Source: Nocardia sp. MH4 (GTDB lineage Bacteria > Actinomycetota > Actinomycetes > Mycobacteriales > Mycobacteriaceae). Taken from it: a stretch of DNA of 59,221 bases. The stretch spans positions 247 to 59,467 of the forward strand of contig NZ_LPNR01000129.1 of assembly GCF_019266065.1 (NCBI RefSeq), read 5' to 3'. This document shows positions 35,215 to 44,147 of this stretch, one piece after another. The translations under genes were made by a program, and so were the position numbers. How positions within the stretch are numbered: the first letter of the stretch is position 1; the number at the start of each line of letters is the position of its first letter. Under the pieces are notes generated by a model. The model was not told where the DNA came from. It saw only the letters and a program-made list of their open reading frames with translations, and did no database searches.

Positions 35215-36234
35215 CTAGGTTCCGGTCACCGCGGCGCGGAACGCCGGGGAGGCGTAGAAGGGCGCCAGCCTGCGCCGGACGACGGCGGCCAGATAGCCGC
35301 GCTCGTCGAGTGTCGCCAGCACCGAGGGGCCGAAACGCAGCGCCTCCTCGATCATGTCCGCGCGCCCGATGCCCAGCTCGGCCAGCAGTTCGGCCAGCGG
35401 GGTGTCGCCGTATTTGTCGAAGACGTGATCGATGCCCTCGTCGAGCAGGGCGTGGAAGTAGTCGGTGTCGCGGAAGGTGCGCCAGAACTCGAAGGTGAGG
35501 ACGACGGCGTCCTCCACGTCGTTGGCCGAGACCAGCTCGCGGAAGGACCCGATGGAATCGCCGGTGTGCTTGCGCCAGGTCTCGCGGGCGGCGTCGAGCA
35601 GCATGTCGTCGGCGTCGTCGCGATTGCCGCGCAGGACGAATCGGGCACCGGTGCGGGTGATCCGGCCGACGCCGTTCTCGATCGCGGGCAGCGCCGGCTC
35701 GGCCAGCCGGGCCAGCGCGCCGCGCAGCGACTGCGCCAGACCGCCGCCCTCGGCGTGCTTGCCGTCGTCGACGGCGGTCACGACGGCGCGCTGCACCGCT
35801 TCGACGCAGGCGTCGACGGTGACCGGGCTGTTGAGCACCAGCCGCACCAGCCGGTGCGAGACCTCCATGTCGGCCACGGCCGAGACCAGTTCGTCGAAGC
35901 GGCGGTTGTCCACCACGTCGCCGACGGGGATCTCGTCCTGGGCGCGATGGTTGTACAGCCGGGCGGCGATCTCGCCGACGAGTTCGGGGATCGCGCCCTC
36001 GACCGGGATCTGCACCGCGTACTTGTGCGCGACGCCCTTGATCTGCTCGCGGGTGACCGCCTCGGCCAGGGTCAGCACGGCGCACTCGGCCAGGACGCCG
36101 TCGACCTCCTCGGTGACGAGTTCGAGGAAGCCCGCGGGCGTCAGCAGCTGTTCCTTGGCGAAGGCCACGTGCGCGTCGAGCACCCGCAGTGCCAGATCGA
36201 CGTGTCCGGAGTCCGCCTCGTTGCTCTCACCCAT
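35215..36234 (-). CDS. Helical protein of unknown function
   Basis: 339 residues from ATG 36234 (MGESNEAD). It is almost entirely alpha-helical in pattern, with repeated blocks such as LAECAVLTLAEAVTREQIKG and LVSAVADMEVSHRLVRLVLNSP. It has no signal peptide, membrane segment or catalytic motif that I recognise. A CAATCT box 7 nt before the ATG suggests a leaderless mRNA. It is next to the DUF262 gene on the same strand. Partnership with it is possible, but this protein may equally be an independent conserved gene. Confidence 0.7.
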   Translation of the reverse strand: MGESNEADSGHVDLALRVLDAHVAFAKEQLLTPAGFLELVTEEVDGVLAECAVLTLAEAVTREQIKGVAHKYAVQIPVEGAIPELVGEIAARLYNHRAQDEIPVGDVVDNRRFDELVSAVADMEVSHRLVRLVLNSPVTVDACVEAVQRAVVTAVDDGKHAEGGGLAQSLRGALARLAEPALPAIENGVGRITRTGARFVLRGNRDDADDMLLDAARETWRKHTGDSIGSFRELVSANDVEDAVVLTFEFWRTFRDTDYFHALLDEGIDHVFDKYGDTPLAELLAELGIGRADMIEEALRFGPSVLATLDERGYLAAVVRRRLAPFYASPAFRAAVTGT

Positions 36235-36456
36235 GCCGCCCAGATTGGCACATCGCGGGCGACAGTGTGACCTCGGCGCACCCGTCGCCGATCGGCCATG
36301 GCGACACGCCGTGCGCGAGGCGCAGACTCCGCCCACATCGCGGTGCCGAGACCCCCTGCGCGCAGTTTGTCGGCGAGTATGGCATACTTGGCTGCTGAGA
36401 CTGGGCTGATCACAGAGATCGCCATGGCTCATCGACTGAAAAGACTTGTAAAACAC

Positions 36457-36660
36457 ATGACTCAAGGCACTGTTAAGTGGTTCAACGGCGAAAAGGGCTT
36501 CGGCTTCATCGCCCAAGACGGAGGCGGCCCCGACGTCTTCGTGCATTACTCGGCCATCAGCGGCTCGGGCTTCAAGTCCCTCGAAGAGGGCCAGCGGGTC
36601 GAGTTCGAGGTCGGCCAGGGCCAGAAGGGCCCCCAGGCTCAGGACGTCCGCGCCATCTGA
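36457..36660 (+). CDS. cspA: Cold shock protein (CspA family)
   Basis: 67 residues. The nucleic-acid binding motifs RNP1 (KGFGFIAQD) and RNP2 (VFVHYSAI) are complete, after the usual start TQGTVKWFNGEKG. It binds single-stranded RNA/DNA as an RNA chaperone. There is no canonical Shine-Dalgarno before ATG 36457; the AU-rich GACTTGTAAAACAC lies there instead. The start is fixed by family alignment. It is followed by a strong terminator. Confidence 0.96.
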   Translation: MTQGTVKWFNGEKGFGFIAQDGGGPDVFVHYSAISGSGFKSLEEGQRVEFEVGQGQKGPQAQDVRAI

Positions 36661-36673
36661 TTCCGGCGTGAAC

Positions 36674-36710
36674 GAGAAAGGCCCCGCACCCTCGGTGCGG
36701 GGCCTTTCTC
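36674..36710. terminator. Strong bidirectional intrinsic terminator
   Basis: GAGAAAGGCCCCGCACC/GGTGCGGGGCCTTTCTC, a perfect 17-bp stem with a CTC loop, followed by T-rich sequence. It lies between convergent cspA and glnE. Confidence 0.92.
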
Positions 36711-36717
36711 TTGTCCG

Positions 36718-39700
36718 CTATCCCCCGAACACCCGCTCGACGACCGCCTTGGCCCGGCGGGTGATGCGCATGTAGTTGTCGAGGAACTCGCTGCCGTCGT
36801 CGGTGGGCCAGCCCGCCACCCGCGCGACCGCCGAGAGCAGTCGGCCCGGACCGGGCAGCTGATCGGTCGGCTTGCCCTTGACCAGCACGAGCGCGTTGCG
36901 GGCCGCCGTCGCGGTGATCCACGATTCCCGCAGCAGCGCGACGTCCTCGGGTTCCAGGATGCCCTCGGCCTCGATGACGTCGAGCGCCTCCAGCGTCGAG
37001 GTGTTGTGCAGCGCGGGCACCTCGTGCGCGTGCCGCAGCTGCAGCAGCTGCACGGTCCACTCGATATCGGCCAGACCGCCGCGCCCCAGCTTCGTGTGGG
37101 TGGCCGGATTGGCCCCGCGCGGCAGGCGCTCGGCGTCGACGCGGGCCTTGATCCGGCGGATCTCGCGCACCGACTCCGCCGAGACGCCACCGGCCGGATA
37201 GCGGATCGGGTCGATGACGTGCAGGAACCGCACGCCCAGATCCTGATCGCCGGCCACCTGGTGCGCGCGCAGCAACGCCTGCACCTCCCACGGCTGGGCC
37301 CACTGGGCGTAATAGGCCTGATAGGCGGCCAGCGTGCGGACCAGCGCGCCGTTGCGGCCCTCCGGGCGCAGGCCCGCGTCGACCTGCAGCGGCGGGTCGG
37401 TGCTCGGCGCGCCGAGCAGGCGCTGGACCTTCTCCGCGACGCCGGTCGCCCACTTCACCGCCGTGGTCTCGTCCTCGCCGGGGCGGGGGTCGCAGACGAA
37501 CAGCACGTCGGCGTCGGACCCGTAGCCCAGTTCCATGCCGCCGAGCCTGCCCATGCCGATGACCGCGAGGTCGGCGGGCGCCGGCGCGCCCCGCTCGGCC
37601 ACCGACGCCCGGATGACCGCGCTGAGCGCGGCCTCGAGCACCGCCACCCACACCGACGACAGCGCCGCGCACACCTGCGGCACGTCCAGCATGCCCAGCA
37701 GGTCGGCCGAGGCCACGCGAGCGAGCTCGTGCCTGCGCAGCGACCTGGCCGCGGCGACGGCGCGAGACGGATCGTCGTAGCGGGCCGCGGCGGTCTGGAT
37801 GCCGCGCGCGACATCCTCGGGCTGCGGGCCGAGCAGCTGCGGACCGCCGGGGCCGTCGGCGTACATGCGGATGGTCTCGGGGGCGTTGATCAGCAGGTCG
37901 GGCAGGTACTCCGAGGAGCCGAGCACGATCATCAACCGCTGAGCGATGGCGCCCTCGTCGCGCAGTTCGCGCAGGAACCAGATCTGGTCGTCGAGACCTT
38001 CCGAGACCCGGCGGTAGGCGAGCAGGCCCGCGTCGGGATTCGGGGTGTCGCCGAGCCATTCGAGCAGCGTCGGCAGCAGTAGCGCCTGGATGCGGCCTTT
38101 GCGCGAGACGCCGCCGGTGAGCGCCTTGAGGTGGCCGAGCGCGTTGGCGGGCGCGCCGTAGCCGAGTGCGGCGAGCTGGCGCACCGCGGCGTCGGGGCTC
38201 AGCCGCAGCGCGTCGGAGTCGAGCCGGGCGACCGACTCGAGCAGCGGCCGGTAGAACAGCTTGGCGTGCAGCCTGCGCACCCGCATCGAATTGCGGCGGA
38301 TGTCGGTCTCGAGCACCCCGACCGCGTCCTGCCTGCCGTCGGGCCGGATGTGGGCCGCGCGCGCGAGCCAGCGCATGCCCTCCTCGTCGTCGGAGGCGGG
38401 CAGGGTGTGGGTGCGCTTGAGCCGCTGCAACTGCAGCCGGTGCTCGAGCAGCCGCAGGAACTCGTAGGAGGCGGTGAGGTTGGCCGCGTCGTCGCGCCCG
38501 ACGTAGCCGCCCGCGGCCAGCGCGGTGAGCGCCTCGACGGTGTTGGTGACATGCAGCGAATCATCGACCCGGCCGTGCACCAATTGCAGGAGCTGTACGG
38601 CGAATTCGACATCGCGCAGGCTGCCCGCGCCGAGCTTGAGTTCGCGTTCGCGCAGGTCGGCGGGGACCAGATCCTCCACCCGGCGACGCATGGCCTGCAC
38701 GTCGGCGACGAAGTCGGGGCGCTCGGAGGCGGTCCACACCATCGGCATGATCGCGTCGCGGTACTGCTGCCCGAGTTCCAGATCGCCGGTCATCGGCCGG
38801 TTCTTGAGCAGCGCCTGGAACTCCCAGGTGCGGGCCCAGCGCTTGTAGTAGGCGAGGTGGGAGTCGAGCGTGCGCACCAGCGCGCCCGCCTTGCCCTCGG
38901 GGCGCAGCGCGGCGTCGACCTCGAAGAACGCCGAACCGGCGACGCTCATCATCTCCGCGGCCAGCCTGGTCGCGGTGGCGTCGGCCGGCTCGGCGACGAA
39001 CACCACGTCGACATCGCTGACGTAGTTCAGTTCGCGCGCACCGCATTTGCCCATCGCGATGACCGCCAGGCGCACCGGCACCGGGCCGTTCTTGCACACC
39101 CGCGCCACGGCGACCGACAGCGCGGCGGTGAGCGCGGCGTCGGCCAGATCGGACAGGTGCCTGCCGACCACCTGATACGGCGGCACCGGCTCGTTCTCGA
39201 CAGTGGAGGCCAGGTCGACCGCGGCCAGCAGCATCAGCTGATCGCGATACCGGCTCCGCAGCAACGCGATCGCCTCCGGACCGGCGATCTCGGCCCGGAA
39301 CAGCATCGGCCCCGCGTTGGGTCCGCTCTCGGGTTTCGCCTCGACCGCGGCGAGCAGGTCGGCGATCAGTTCGTCGCGTTCGGGAAGCCGGTTCGCGCGC
39401 AGCACTTTCCACGCGGCGGGCGTGGCGACGAGGTGATCGCCGAACGCGGTGGACGAGCCGAGCAGCCCGAACAGTCTGCCGCGCAACGTGGCATCGGAGC
39501 GGATGGCCGAATCCAGTTCGGCCCAGTCGGTTCCGAGCGACTCCCGCAGCCGGATCAGCGTGGACAGGGCCAGATCGGCGTCGGGCGAACGCGACAGCGC
39601 CCAGAGCACTGGTACGCCGTCGACATTGTCCCAGCCGAGCTGGTGCAGGGAATCCGCTGCGGTGGGCTCGAGCAAGCCGAGCCGGCCGACGCCGGGGACA

Positions 39701-39729
39701 GCGGAGCGGGCAGTCGGTGGCCGGACCAT
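36718..39729 (-). CDS. glnE: Glutamine synthetase adenylyltransferase/deadenylylase
   Basis: 1003 residues, full length. Two nucleotidyltransferase domains are each followed by a helical domain. The N-terminal (deadenylylase) metal site is NYVSDVDVVFVAEP (about 230-245) and the C-terminal (adenylylase) site is LGYGSDADVLFVCDP (about 738-752). It adds or removes AMP on the GlnA1 tyrosine in response to nitrogen status. ATG 39729 has TACTTT 6 nt upstream and no Shine-Dalgarno. It lies beside glnA2 as in Mycobacterium. Confidence 0.96.
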   Translation of the reverse strand: MVRPPTARSAVPGVGRLGLLEPTAADSLHQLGWDNVDGVPVLWALSRSPDADLALSTLIRLRESLGTDWAELDSAIRSDATLRGRLFGLLGSSTAFGDHLVATPAAWKVLRANRLPERDELIADLLAAVEAKPESGPNAGPMLFRAEIAGPEAIALLRSRYRDQLMLLAAVDLASTVENEPVPPYQVVGRHLSDLADAALTAALSVAVARVCKNGPVPVRLAVIAMGKCGARELNYVSDVDVVFVAEPADATATRLAAEMMSVAGSAFFEVDAALRPEGKAGALVRTLDSHLAYYKRWARTWEFQALLKNRPMTGDLELGQQYRDAIMPMVWTASERPDFVADVQAMRRRVEDLVPADLRERELKLGAGSLRDVEFAVQLLQLVHGRVDDSLHVTNTVEALTALAAGGYVGRDDAANLTASYEFLRLLEHRLQLQRLKRTHTLPASDDEEGMRWLARAAHIRPDGRQDAVGVLETDIRRNSMRVRRLHAKLFYRPLLESVARLDSDALRLSPDAAVRQLAALGYGAPANALGHLKALTGGVSRKGRIQALLLPTLLEWLGDTPNPDAGLLAYRRVSEGLDDQIWFLRELRDEGAIAQRLMIVLGSSEYLPDLLINAPETIRMYADGPGGPQLLGPQPEDVARGIQTAAARYDDPSRAVAAARSLRRHELARVASADLLGMLDVPQVCAALSSVWVAVLEAALSAVIRASVAERGAPAPADLAVIGMGRLGGMELGYGSDADVLFVCDPRPGEDETTAVKWATGVAEKVQRLLGAPSTDPPLQVDAGLRPEGRNGALVRTLAAYQAYYAQWAQPWEVQALLRAHQVAGDQDLGVRFLHVIDPIRYPAGGVSAESVREIRRIKARVDAERLPRGANPATHTKLGRGGLADIEWTVQLLQLRHAHEVPALHNTSTLEALDVIEAEGILEPEDVALLRESWITATAARNALVLVKGKPTDQLPGPGRLLSAVARVAGWPTDDGSEFLDNYMRITRRAKAVVERVFGG

Positions 39730-39735
39730 GCCCTA

Positions 39736-39741
39736 AAAGTA
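39736..39741 (-). promoter_or_regulatory. -10 box of a leaderless glnE transcript
   Basis: On the minus strand TACTTT ends 6 nt before the glnE ATG. It lies between the glnA2 stop (39791) and glnE. Confidence 0.5.
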
Positions 39742-39790
39742 CATGGTCCGCGCATCGACCGCGTCACGCCCGGCGCGGCCGGGCGCGGTG

Positions 39791-41128
39791 TCACAGACTG
39801 AGGTATTCCTCGAGCTCCCACGGGGTCACCTGGCTGCGGTAGGCGGCCCATTCCCGGCGCTTGTTACGCAGGAAGAAGTCGAAGACGTGCTCGCCGAGCG
39901 TCTCGGCGACCAGCTCCGAGCGCTCCATCACCTGCAGGGCCTCGTCGAGGGTGCCCGGCAGCGAGCGGAAGCCCATCGCGCGACGCTCGGCGTCGGTCAG
40001 CGACCACACGTCGTCCTCGGCCTCGGGGGGCAGCGTGTAGCCCTTCTCGATGCCGCGCAGCCCGGCCGCGAGCAGCACCGCGAAGGTCAGGTACGGGTTG
40101 CAGGCCGAATCAGGGCTGCGGATCTCGACCCGGCGCGAGGACGACTTGTTCGGCGTGTACATCGGCACGCGCACCAGCGCCGAGCGGTTGGACCGGCCCC
40201 AGGAGGCGGCCGTCGGGGCCTCGCCGCCGTGGATCAGGCGCTTGTAGGAGTTGACCCACTGGTTGGTGATCGCGCTGATCTCGGGGGCGTGCTCGAGGAT
40301 GCCCGCGATGAACGAGCGCGCCGTGGCGGACAGGTTCTCCGGATCGTCGGGGTCGGCGAAGGCGTTGGACTCGCCCTCGAACAGGCTCATGTGGGTGTGC
40401 ATGGCCGAGCCGGGATACTGGGCGAACGGCTTGGGCATGAACGTCGCGCGCACGCCCTCGTCGATCGCGACCTCCTTGATGAGGTAGCGGAAGGTCATCA
40501 CGTTGTCGGCCATCGAGAGCGCGTCGGCGTAGCGCAGGTCGATCTCCTGCTGGCCGGGGGCGCCCTCGTGGTGGCTGAACTCCACCGAGATGCCCATCGA
40601 CTCGAGCGCGTCGATGGCGTGGCGGCGGAAGTTCGGGGCCGAGTCGTGCACGGCCTGGTCGAAGAAGCCGCCGTTGTCGGCGGGCACCGGAGCGCCGTTC
40701 TTCAGGCCGTTCTCCAGCAGGAAGAACTCGATCTCGGGGTGCACGTAGCAGCTGAAGCCCACGTCGGCGGCCTTGTTGAGCTGACGCCGCAGCACGTGGC
40801 GCGGGTCGGCCCACGACGGCGAGCCGTCGGGCATGGTGATGTCGCAGAACATGCGGGCGGAGTGCTGGTGGCCCTTGGAGGTGGCCCAGGGCAGCACCTG
40901 GAAGGTCGACGGATCGGGCCGCGCGACCATGTCCGCCTCGGACACGCGCGCGAAGCCTTCGATGGCCGAGCCGTCGAAGCCGATGCCCTCCTCGAAGGCG
41001 CCCTCGAGCTCGGCGGGCGCGATGGCGACGGACTTCAGGTAACCCAGCACGTCGGTGAACCAGAGACGTACGAAGCGGATGTCCCGCTCTTCGAGCGTCC
41101 GCAGCACGAATTCCTTCTGGCGATCCAT
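39791..41128 (-). CDS. glnA2: Glutamine synthetase GlnA2
   Basis: 445 residues from ATG 41128 (MDRQKEFV), matching the roughly 446 residues of mycobacterial GlnA2. Motifs include HPEIEFFLLE, MPKPFAQYPGSAMHTHMSL and NRSALVRVP. At the adenylylation position the KDLYE of GlnA1 is replaced by DDVWSL (Trp for Tyr), so GlnE probably does not modify it. TACGCT lies 7 nt before the ATG (leaderless). In mycobacteria GlnA2 is dispensable and its role is less clear. Confidence 0.93.
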   Translation of the reverse strand: MDRQKEFVLRTLEERDIRFVRLWFTDVLGYLKSVAIAPAELEGAFEEGIGFDGSAIEGFARVSEADMVARPDPSTFQVLPWATSKGHQHSARMFCDITMPDGSPSWADPRHVLRRQLNKAADVGFSCYVHPEIEFFLLENGLKNGAPVPADNGGFFDQAVHDSAPNFRRHAIDALESMGISVEFSHHEGAPGQQEIDLRYADALSMADNVMTFRYLIKEVAIDEGVRATFMPKPFAQYPGSAMHTHMSLFEGESNAFADPDDPENLSATARSFIAGILEHAPEISAITNQWVNSYKRLIHGGEAPTAASWGRSNRSALVRVPMYTPNKSSSRRVEIRSPDSACNPYLTFAVLLAAGLRGIEKGYTLPPEAEDDVWSLTDAERRAMGFRSLPGTLDEALQVMERSELVAETLGEHVFDFFLRNKRREWAAYRSQVTPWELEEYLSL

Positions 41129-41135
41129 ACCGGCG

Positions 41136-41141
41136 AGCGTA
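41136..41141 (-). promoter_or_regulatory. -10 box of a leaderless glnA2 transcript
   Basis: On the minus strand TACGCT ends 7 nt before the glnA2 ATG. Confidence 0.5.
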
Positions 41142-41249
41142 AGCACCCGGCGTTAAATCCGTGTTACATACGCGCTCGCGTTTGCTATCTCGTCACATCG
41201 TTCGCACATCTCACCCGCGGTGACGGGGCGCGCTGAGCCGCGATCCGCC

Positions 41250-42782
41250 TCAGCAGGTGAGTCCGGCGCCGGGCGCGGCGAGGTCGACCAGATAGTCGAT
41301 GACGGCGTCGTCGAGGCAGCGGTCGCCCGCGACGAGGGCGGCGGTGTGCCGGTTGCCGCGGAAGGTGATCAGGTCGGCACCCAGCTGCGCGGCCAGATCG
41401 ACACCGGCCTGGTACGGCGTCGCGGGGTCGTCGGTGGTCGAGACCACGACCGTCTTCGGCGCGCCGGGGGCGCTGACCCGGTGCGGGGTGCTGGTGTTGG
41501 GCACCGGCCAGGAGGCGCACAGTTCCAGCGGGGCGGCGCCGGTGCCCTTGCCGTCGTCGAGGAACGGCGCGGCCTTGCGGTACTCGGTGTCCTGGCGGCC
41601 GGTGACCGCCGGATCGGTGACGCGCGGATCGTCGACGCAGCGGATGGCGTTGAAGGCGTCCTGGGTGTTGGCGTAGGTGCCGTCCTCGCGGCGGCCGTCG
41701 TACATGTCGGCCAGTTGCAGCAGGGTGTCGCCGCGTCCGTCGCGCAGTTCGGTCAGGCCCTGGGTGAGCACGTTCCACAGGTCGTCGGTGTAGAGGGCCT
41801 GCTGGACGCCGGTGATGGCGTCGCCGTAGCTGAGCCCGCGCGGGTCGGCGGTAGCGGCGGGCGTGGTCTCCAGCGGGGAGACCAGCGCGCGGAACCGGGC
41901 CACGGACTGGGCCGGATCGGTGCCGAGCGGGCAGTCGGCGTTCTTCGCGCAGTCGGCGGCGTAGGCGTTGAACACGCCCTGGAAGCCCGCGGCCTGGCGC
42001 AGCGACTCCTGCACGGGGTCCTGGGAGGAGTCCACCGCGCCGTCGAGGACCAGGGCGCGCACGTTCTGCGGGTACTTCTCGGCGTAGGCCGAGCCGAGCC
42101 GGGTGCCATAGGAGTAGCCGAGGTAGCTCAGTTTCGGGTCGCCGAGCACCGCGCGCAGCACGTCCATGTCCTGGACGACCTCGCGGGTGCCGACATGGGC
42201 GAGCAGGTCGGTGCCGGTGCGCTGGGCGCACCGGTCGGCGTACTCACGATTGTCGGCCTCGGCGTCGGCGATGCCGGCCGGGGTGTTGTCGGTGGGCGGC
42301 TCGGCGCGTTCGGCGTCGGCCTGCTGCGGGGTCAGGCAGACGATCGCGGGCAGTGAGGACCCGACGCCGCGCGGATCGAATCCGACCCGGTCGAACTTCT
42401 CGGCCAGCTCGGTCCGGTTGCCGACGGCGACCATCGACAGCCCGGAGACCCCGGGGCCGCCGGGGTTCAGCAGCAGCGAGCCGATCTTGTCGCCGGTGGC
42501 CGGGATCCGCGACAGCGCGATCTGGGCGGTCGGGCCGTCCGGGCGCGCGTAGTCGACGGGCACAGTGATCCGCGCGCATTCGGTCTTGGGCGGCAGCCGG
42601 TCCTCCGGGCTGCCGAAGCCCTCGCACGAACCCCAGTCGAGTGGCTGGTCGTAGAACTTCTCCAGACCGGGCGGCGGTGGCGGCAGCTCCGCGCGCGGCG
42701 CGCTGGTCTCGGCGCTCGTGCAGCCGGAGACGATCAGCGCCGCGAGAGCGCCGAGGAGCACGACAAGCCTGCCACGCTGCAC
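41250..42782 (-). CDS. Hip1/CaeA-like secreted serine protease (TAP family)
   Basis: 510 residues from GTG 42782, which has AAAGGTGGG upstream (GTG 42815 would give about 521). The N-terminus is a lipoprotein-type signal peptide (LLGALAALIVSGC). The alpha/beta-hydrolase core has oxyanion loop LLLNPGGPGVSG and nucleophile serine in LSYLGYSYGTRLG. The C-terminal TAP-like domain carries the acid (STTDDPATPY) and a histidine in RGNRHTAAL. By homology and position this is CaeA/Hip1, a cell-envelope protease of M. tuberculosis. Only one copy is present here, whereas M. tuberculosis has two paralogues in tandem. Confidence 0.9.
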   Translation of the reverse strand: MQRGRLVVLLGALAALIVSGCTSAETSAPRAELPPPPPGLEKFYDQPLDWGSCEGFGSPEDRLPPKTECARITVPVDYARPDGPTAQIALSRIPATGDKIGSLLLNPGGPGVSGLSMVAVGNRTELAEKFDRVGFDPRGVGSSLPAIVCLTPQQADAERAEPPTDNTPAGIADAEADNREYADRCAQRTGTDLLAHVGTREVVQDMDVLRAVLGDPKLSYLGYSYGTRLGSAYAEKYPQNVRALVLDGAVDSSQDPVQESLRQAAGFQGVFNAYAADCAKNADCPLGTDPAQSVARFRALVSPLETTPAATADPRGLSYGDAITGVQQALYTDDLWNVLTQGLTELRDGRGDTLLQLADMYDGRREDGTYANTQDAFNAIRCVDDPRVTDPAVTGRQDTEYRKAAPFLDDGKGTGAAPLELCASWPVPNTSTPHRVSAPGAPKTVVVSTTDDPATPYQAGVDLAAQLGADLITFRGNRHTAALVAGDRCLDDAVIDYLVDLAAPGAGLTC

Positions 42783-42991
42783 TGTGGGCCCACCTTTCCG
42801 CGCCGCACGGCGCACAACACGATGCGCCCGATCCGCGCGAAAGGGCTCTCCGTCACGCTAGCCGAACCACCGCTGTGACCGATCACACCGGTACCGGCCC
42901 TTAAGTCGGCTCGGCCCGAGGTGGCACACTGGATTCGTCAGAAAAACCCGGGGACCCGGTACGGGCCTCGAGGAACCAGACGAAAGGGACG

Positions 42992-43852
42992 ATGATGTCC
43001 GTATCCGATGAGCAGACCCCTGCCTACGGTGCCGCTCCCGCCGCCGAAGCCAAGCCCCGCCGCAAGACCCGCGTCCAGCATCTGCAGCAGATGAAGGCCG
43101 AGGGCGAGCGCTGGTCGATGCTGACGGCCTACGACTACTCCTCCGCGCGCCTCTTCGAGGAAGCGGGCATTCCGGTCCTGCTGGTCGGCGATTCCGCCGC
43201 CAACGTGGTGTACGGCTACGACACCACCGTGCCGATCACCATCGACGAGCTGATCCCGCTGGTGCGCGGCGTCGTCCGTGGCGCGCCGCACGCGCTGGTC
43301 GTCGCCGACCTGCCGTTCGGCACCTACGAGTCCTCGCCGCAGCAGGCGCTGGCCACCGCCACCCGGTTCATGAAGGAGGGCGGCGCGCACGCGGTCAAGC
43401 TCGAGGGCGGCGAACGCGTCGCCGAGCAGATCGCGCTGATCACCGCCGCCGGCATTCCGGTGATGGCGCACATCGGCTTCACCCCGCAGAGCGTGAACAC
43501 CCTCGGCGGGTTCCGGGTGCAGGGGCGCGGCGACGGTGCCGAGCAGCTCATCGCCGACGCCATCGCGGTGCAGGAGGCGGGCGCGTTCTCCGTGGTCATG
43601 GAGATGGTCCCGGCCGAGCTGGCGGGCCAGGTCACCCACAAGCTGACCATCCCGACCGTCGGCATCGGCGCCGGCGCCGACTGCGACGCGCAGGTGCTGG
43701 TCTGGCAGGACATGGCCGGCTACACCAGCGGCAAGACGGCGAAGTTCGTCAAGCGCTTCGGCAATGTCGGTGACGAGCTGCGCTCGGCCGCGGCCGCCTA
43801 CGCCGACGAGGTCCGCCGGGGCACCTTCCCCGGCCCGGAGCACAGCTTCTGA
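42992..43852 (+). CDS. panB: 3-methyl-2-oxobutanoate hydroxymethyltransferase
   Basis: 286 residues. The motifs LTAYDYSSARLF, LLVGDSAANVVYGYDTT, MKEGGAHAVKLEGG and HIGFTPQSVNTLGGF identify PanB, with the magnesium aspartate in VGDSAAN. It makes ketopantoate from 2-oxoisovalerate and methylene-THF, the first step to pantothenate and CoA. The 20-residue N-terminal extension before KTRVQHL is shared by mycobacterial homologues. AAAGGGA precedes ATG 42992. It is divergent from the Hip1 gene. Confidence 0.96.
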   Translation: MMSVSDEQTPAYGAAPAAEAKPRRKTRVQHLQQMKAEGERWSMLTAYDYSSARLFEEAGIPVLLVGDSAANVVYGYDTTVPITIDELIPLVRGVVRGAPHALVVADLPFGTYESSPQQALATATRFMKEGGAHAVKLEGGERVAEQIALITAAGIPVMAHIGFTPQSVNTLGGFRVQGRGDGAEQLIADAIAVQEAGAFSVVMEMVPAELAGQVTHKLTIPTVGIGAGADCDAQVLVWQDMAGYTSGKTAKFVKRFGNVGDELRSAAAAYADEVRRGTFPGPEHSF

Positions 43853-43878
43853 GTTTCTGGAGCGCTGGCGCGCTCGAG

Positions 43879-43969
43879 GTCGCGGCCCCTCCTGTCCCGT
43901 CGGTCGGGCACCGTTGCTTGCTCCTTCGTCGCCTACGCAACGGCACCTGACCGACGGGACGGCCGCGAC
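43879..43969 (+). repeat. 91-nt foldback element after panB
   Basis: The outer stem GTCGCGGCC (43879-43887) / GGCCGCGAC (43961-43969) is followed, after a 6-nt left-side bulge, by GTCCCGTCGGTC/GACCGACGGGAC. A small internal loop and a CCGTTGC/GCAACGG top stem complete it. The surrounding gap (43853-44147) holds no gene. It could be a panB terminator, a small RNA or a dispersed repeat. Confidence 0.6.
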
Positions 43970-44147
43970 GGCCGCTGCGCGGCCTGCCCTCCTCAGGGTC
44001 GGGGCGCGTGGGGCCGGGTTCACGGCGTGTCCGGCCGAGGGCGGGGCGTGCGGGCTCGCGTGTCGAACTCAGGGTTCGGCCGGATGTGCGCGGTGGCACC
44101 GGATGGCAGACTCGATACCGACATAGTCGACACGAGTAGAGGTATCG

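Noticed and set aside
38131..39801. Long plus-strand open frame opposite glnE
   Set aside because: glnE is certain from both nucleotidyltransferase motifs; the opposite frame has mirror composition only.
41152..41167. GlnR box upstream of glnA2
   Set aside because: Only one half-site with a mismatch in the second part and no partner at 22-nt spacing; too weak to annotate as a regulatory feature.
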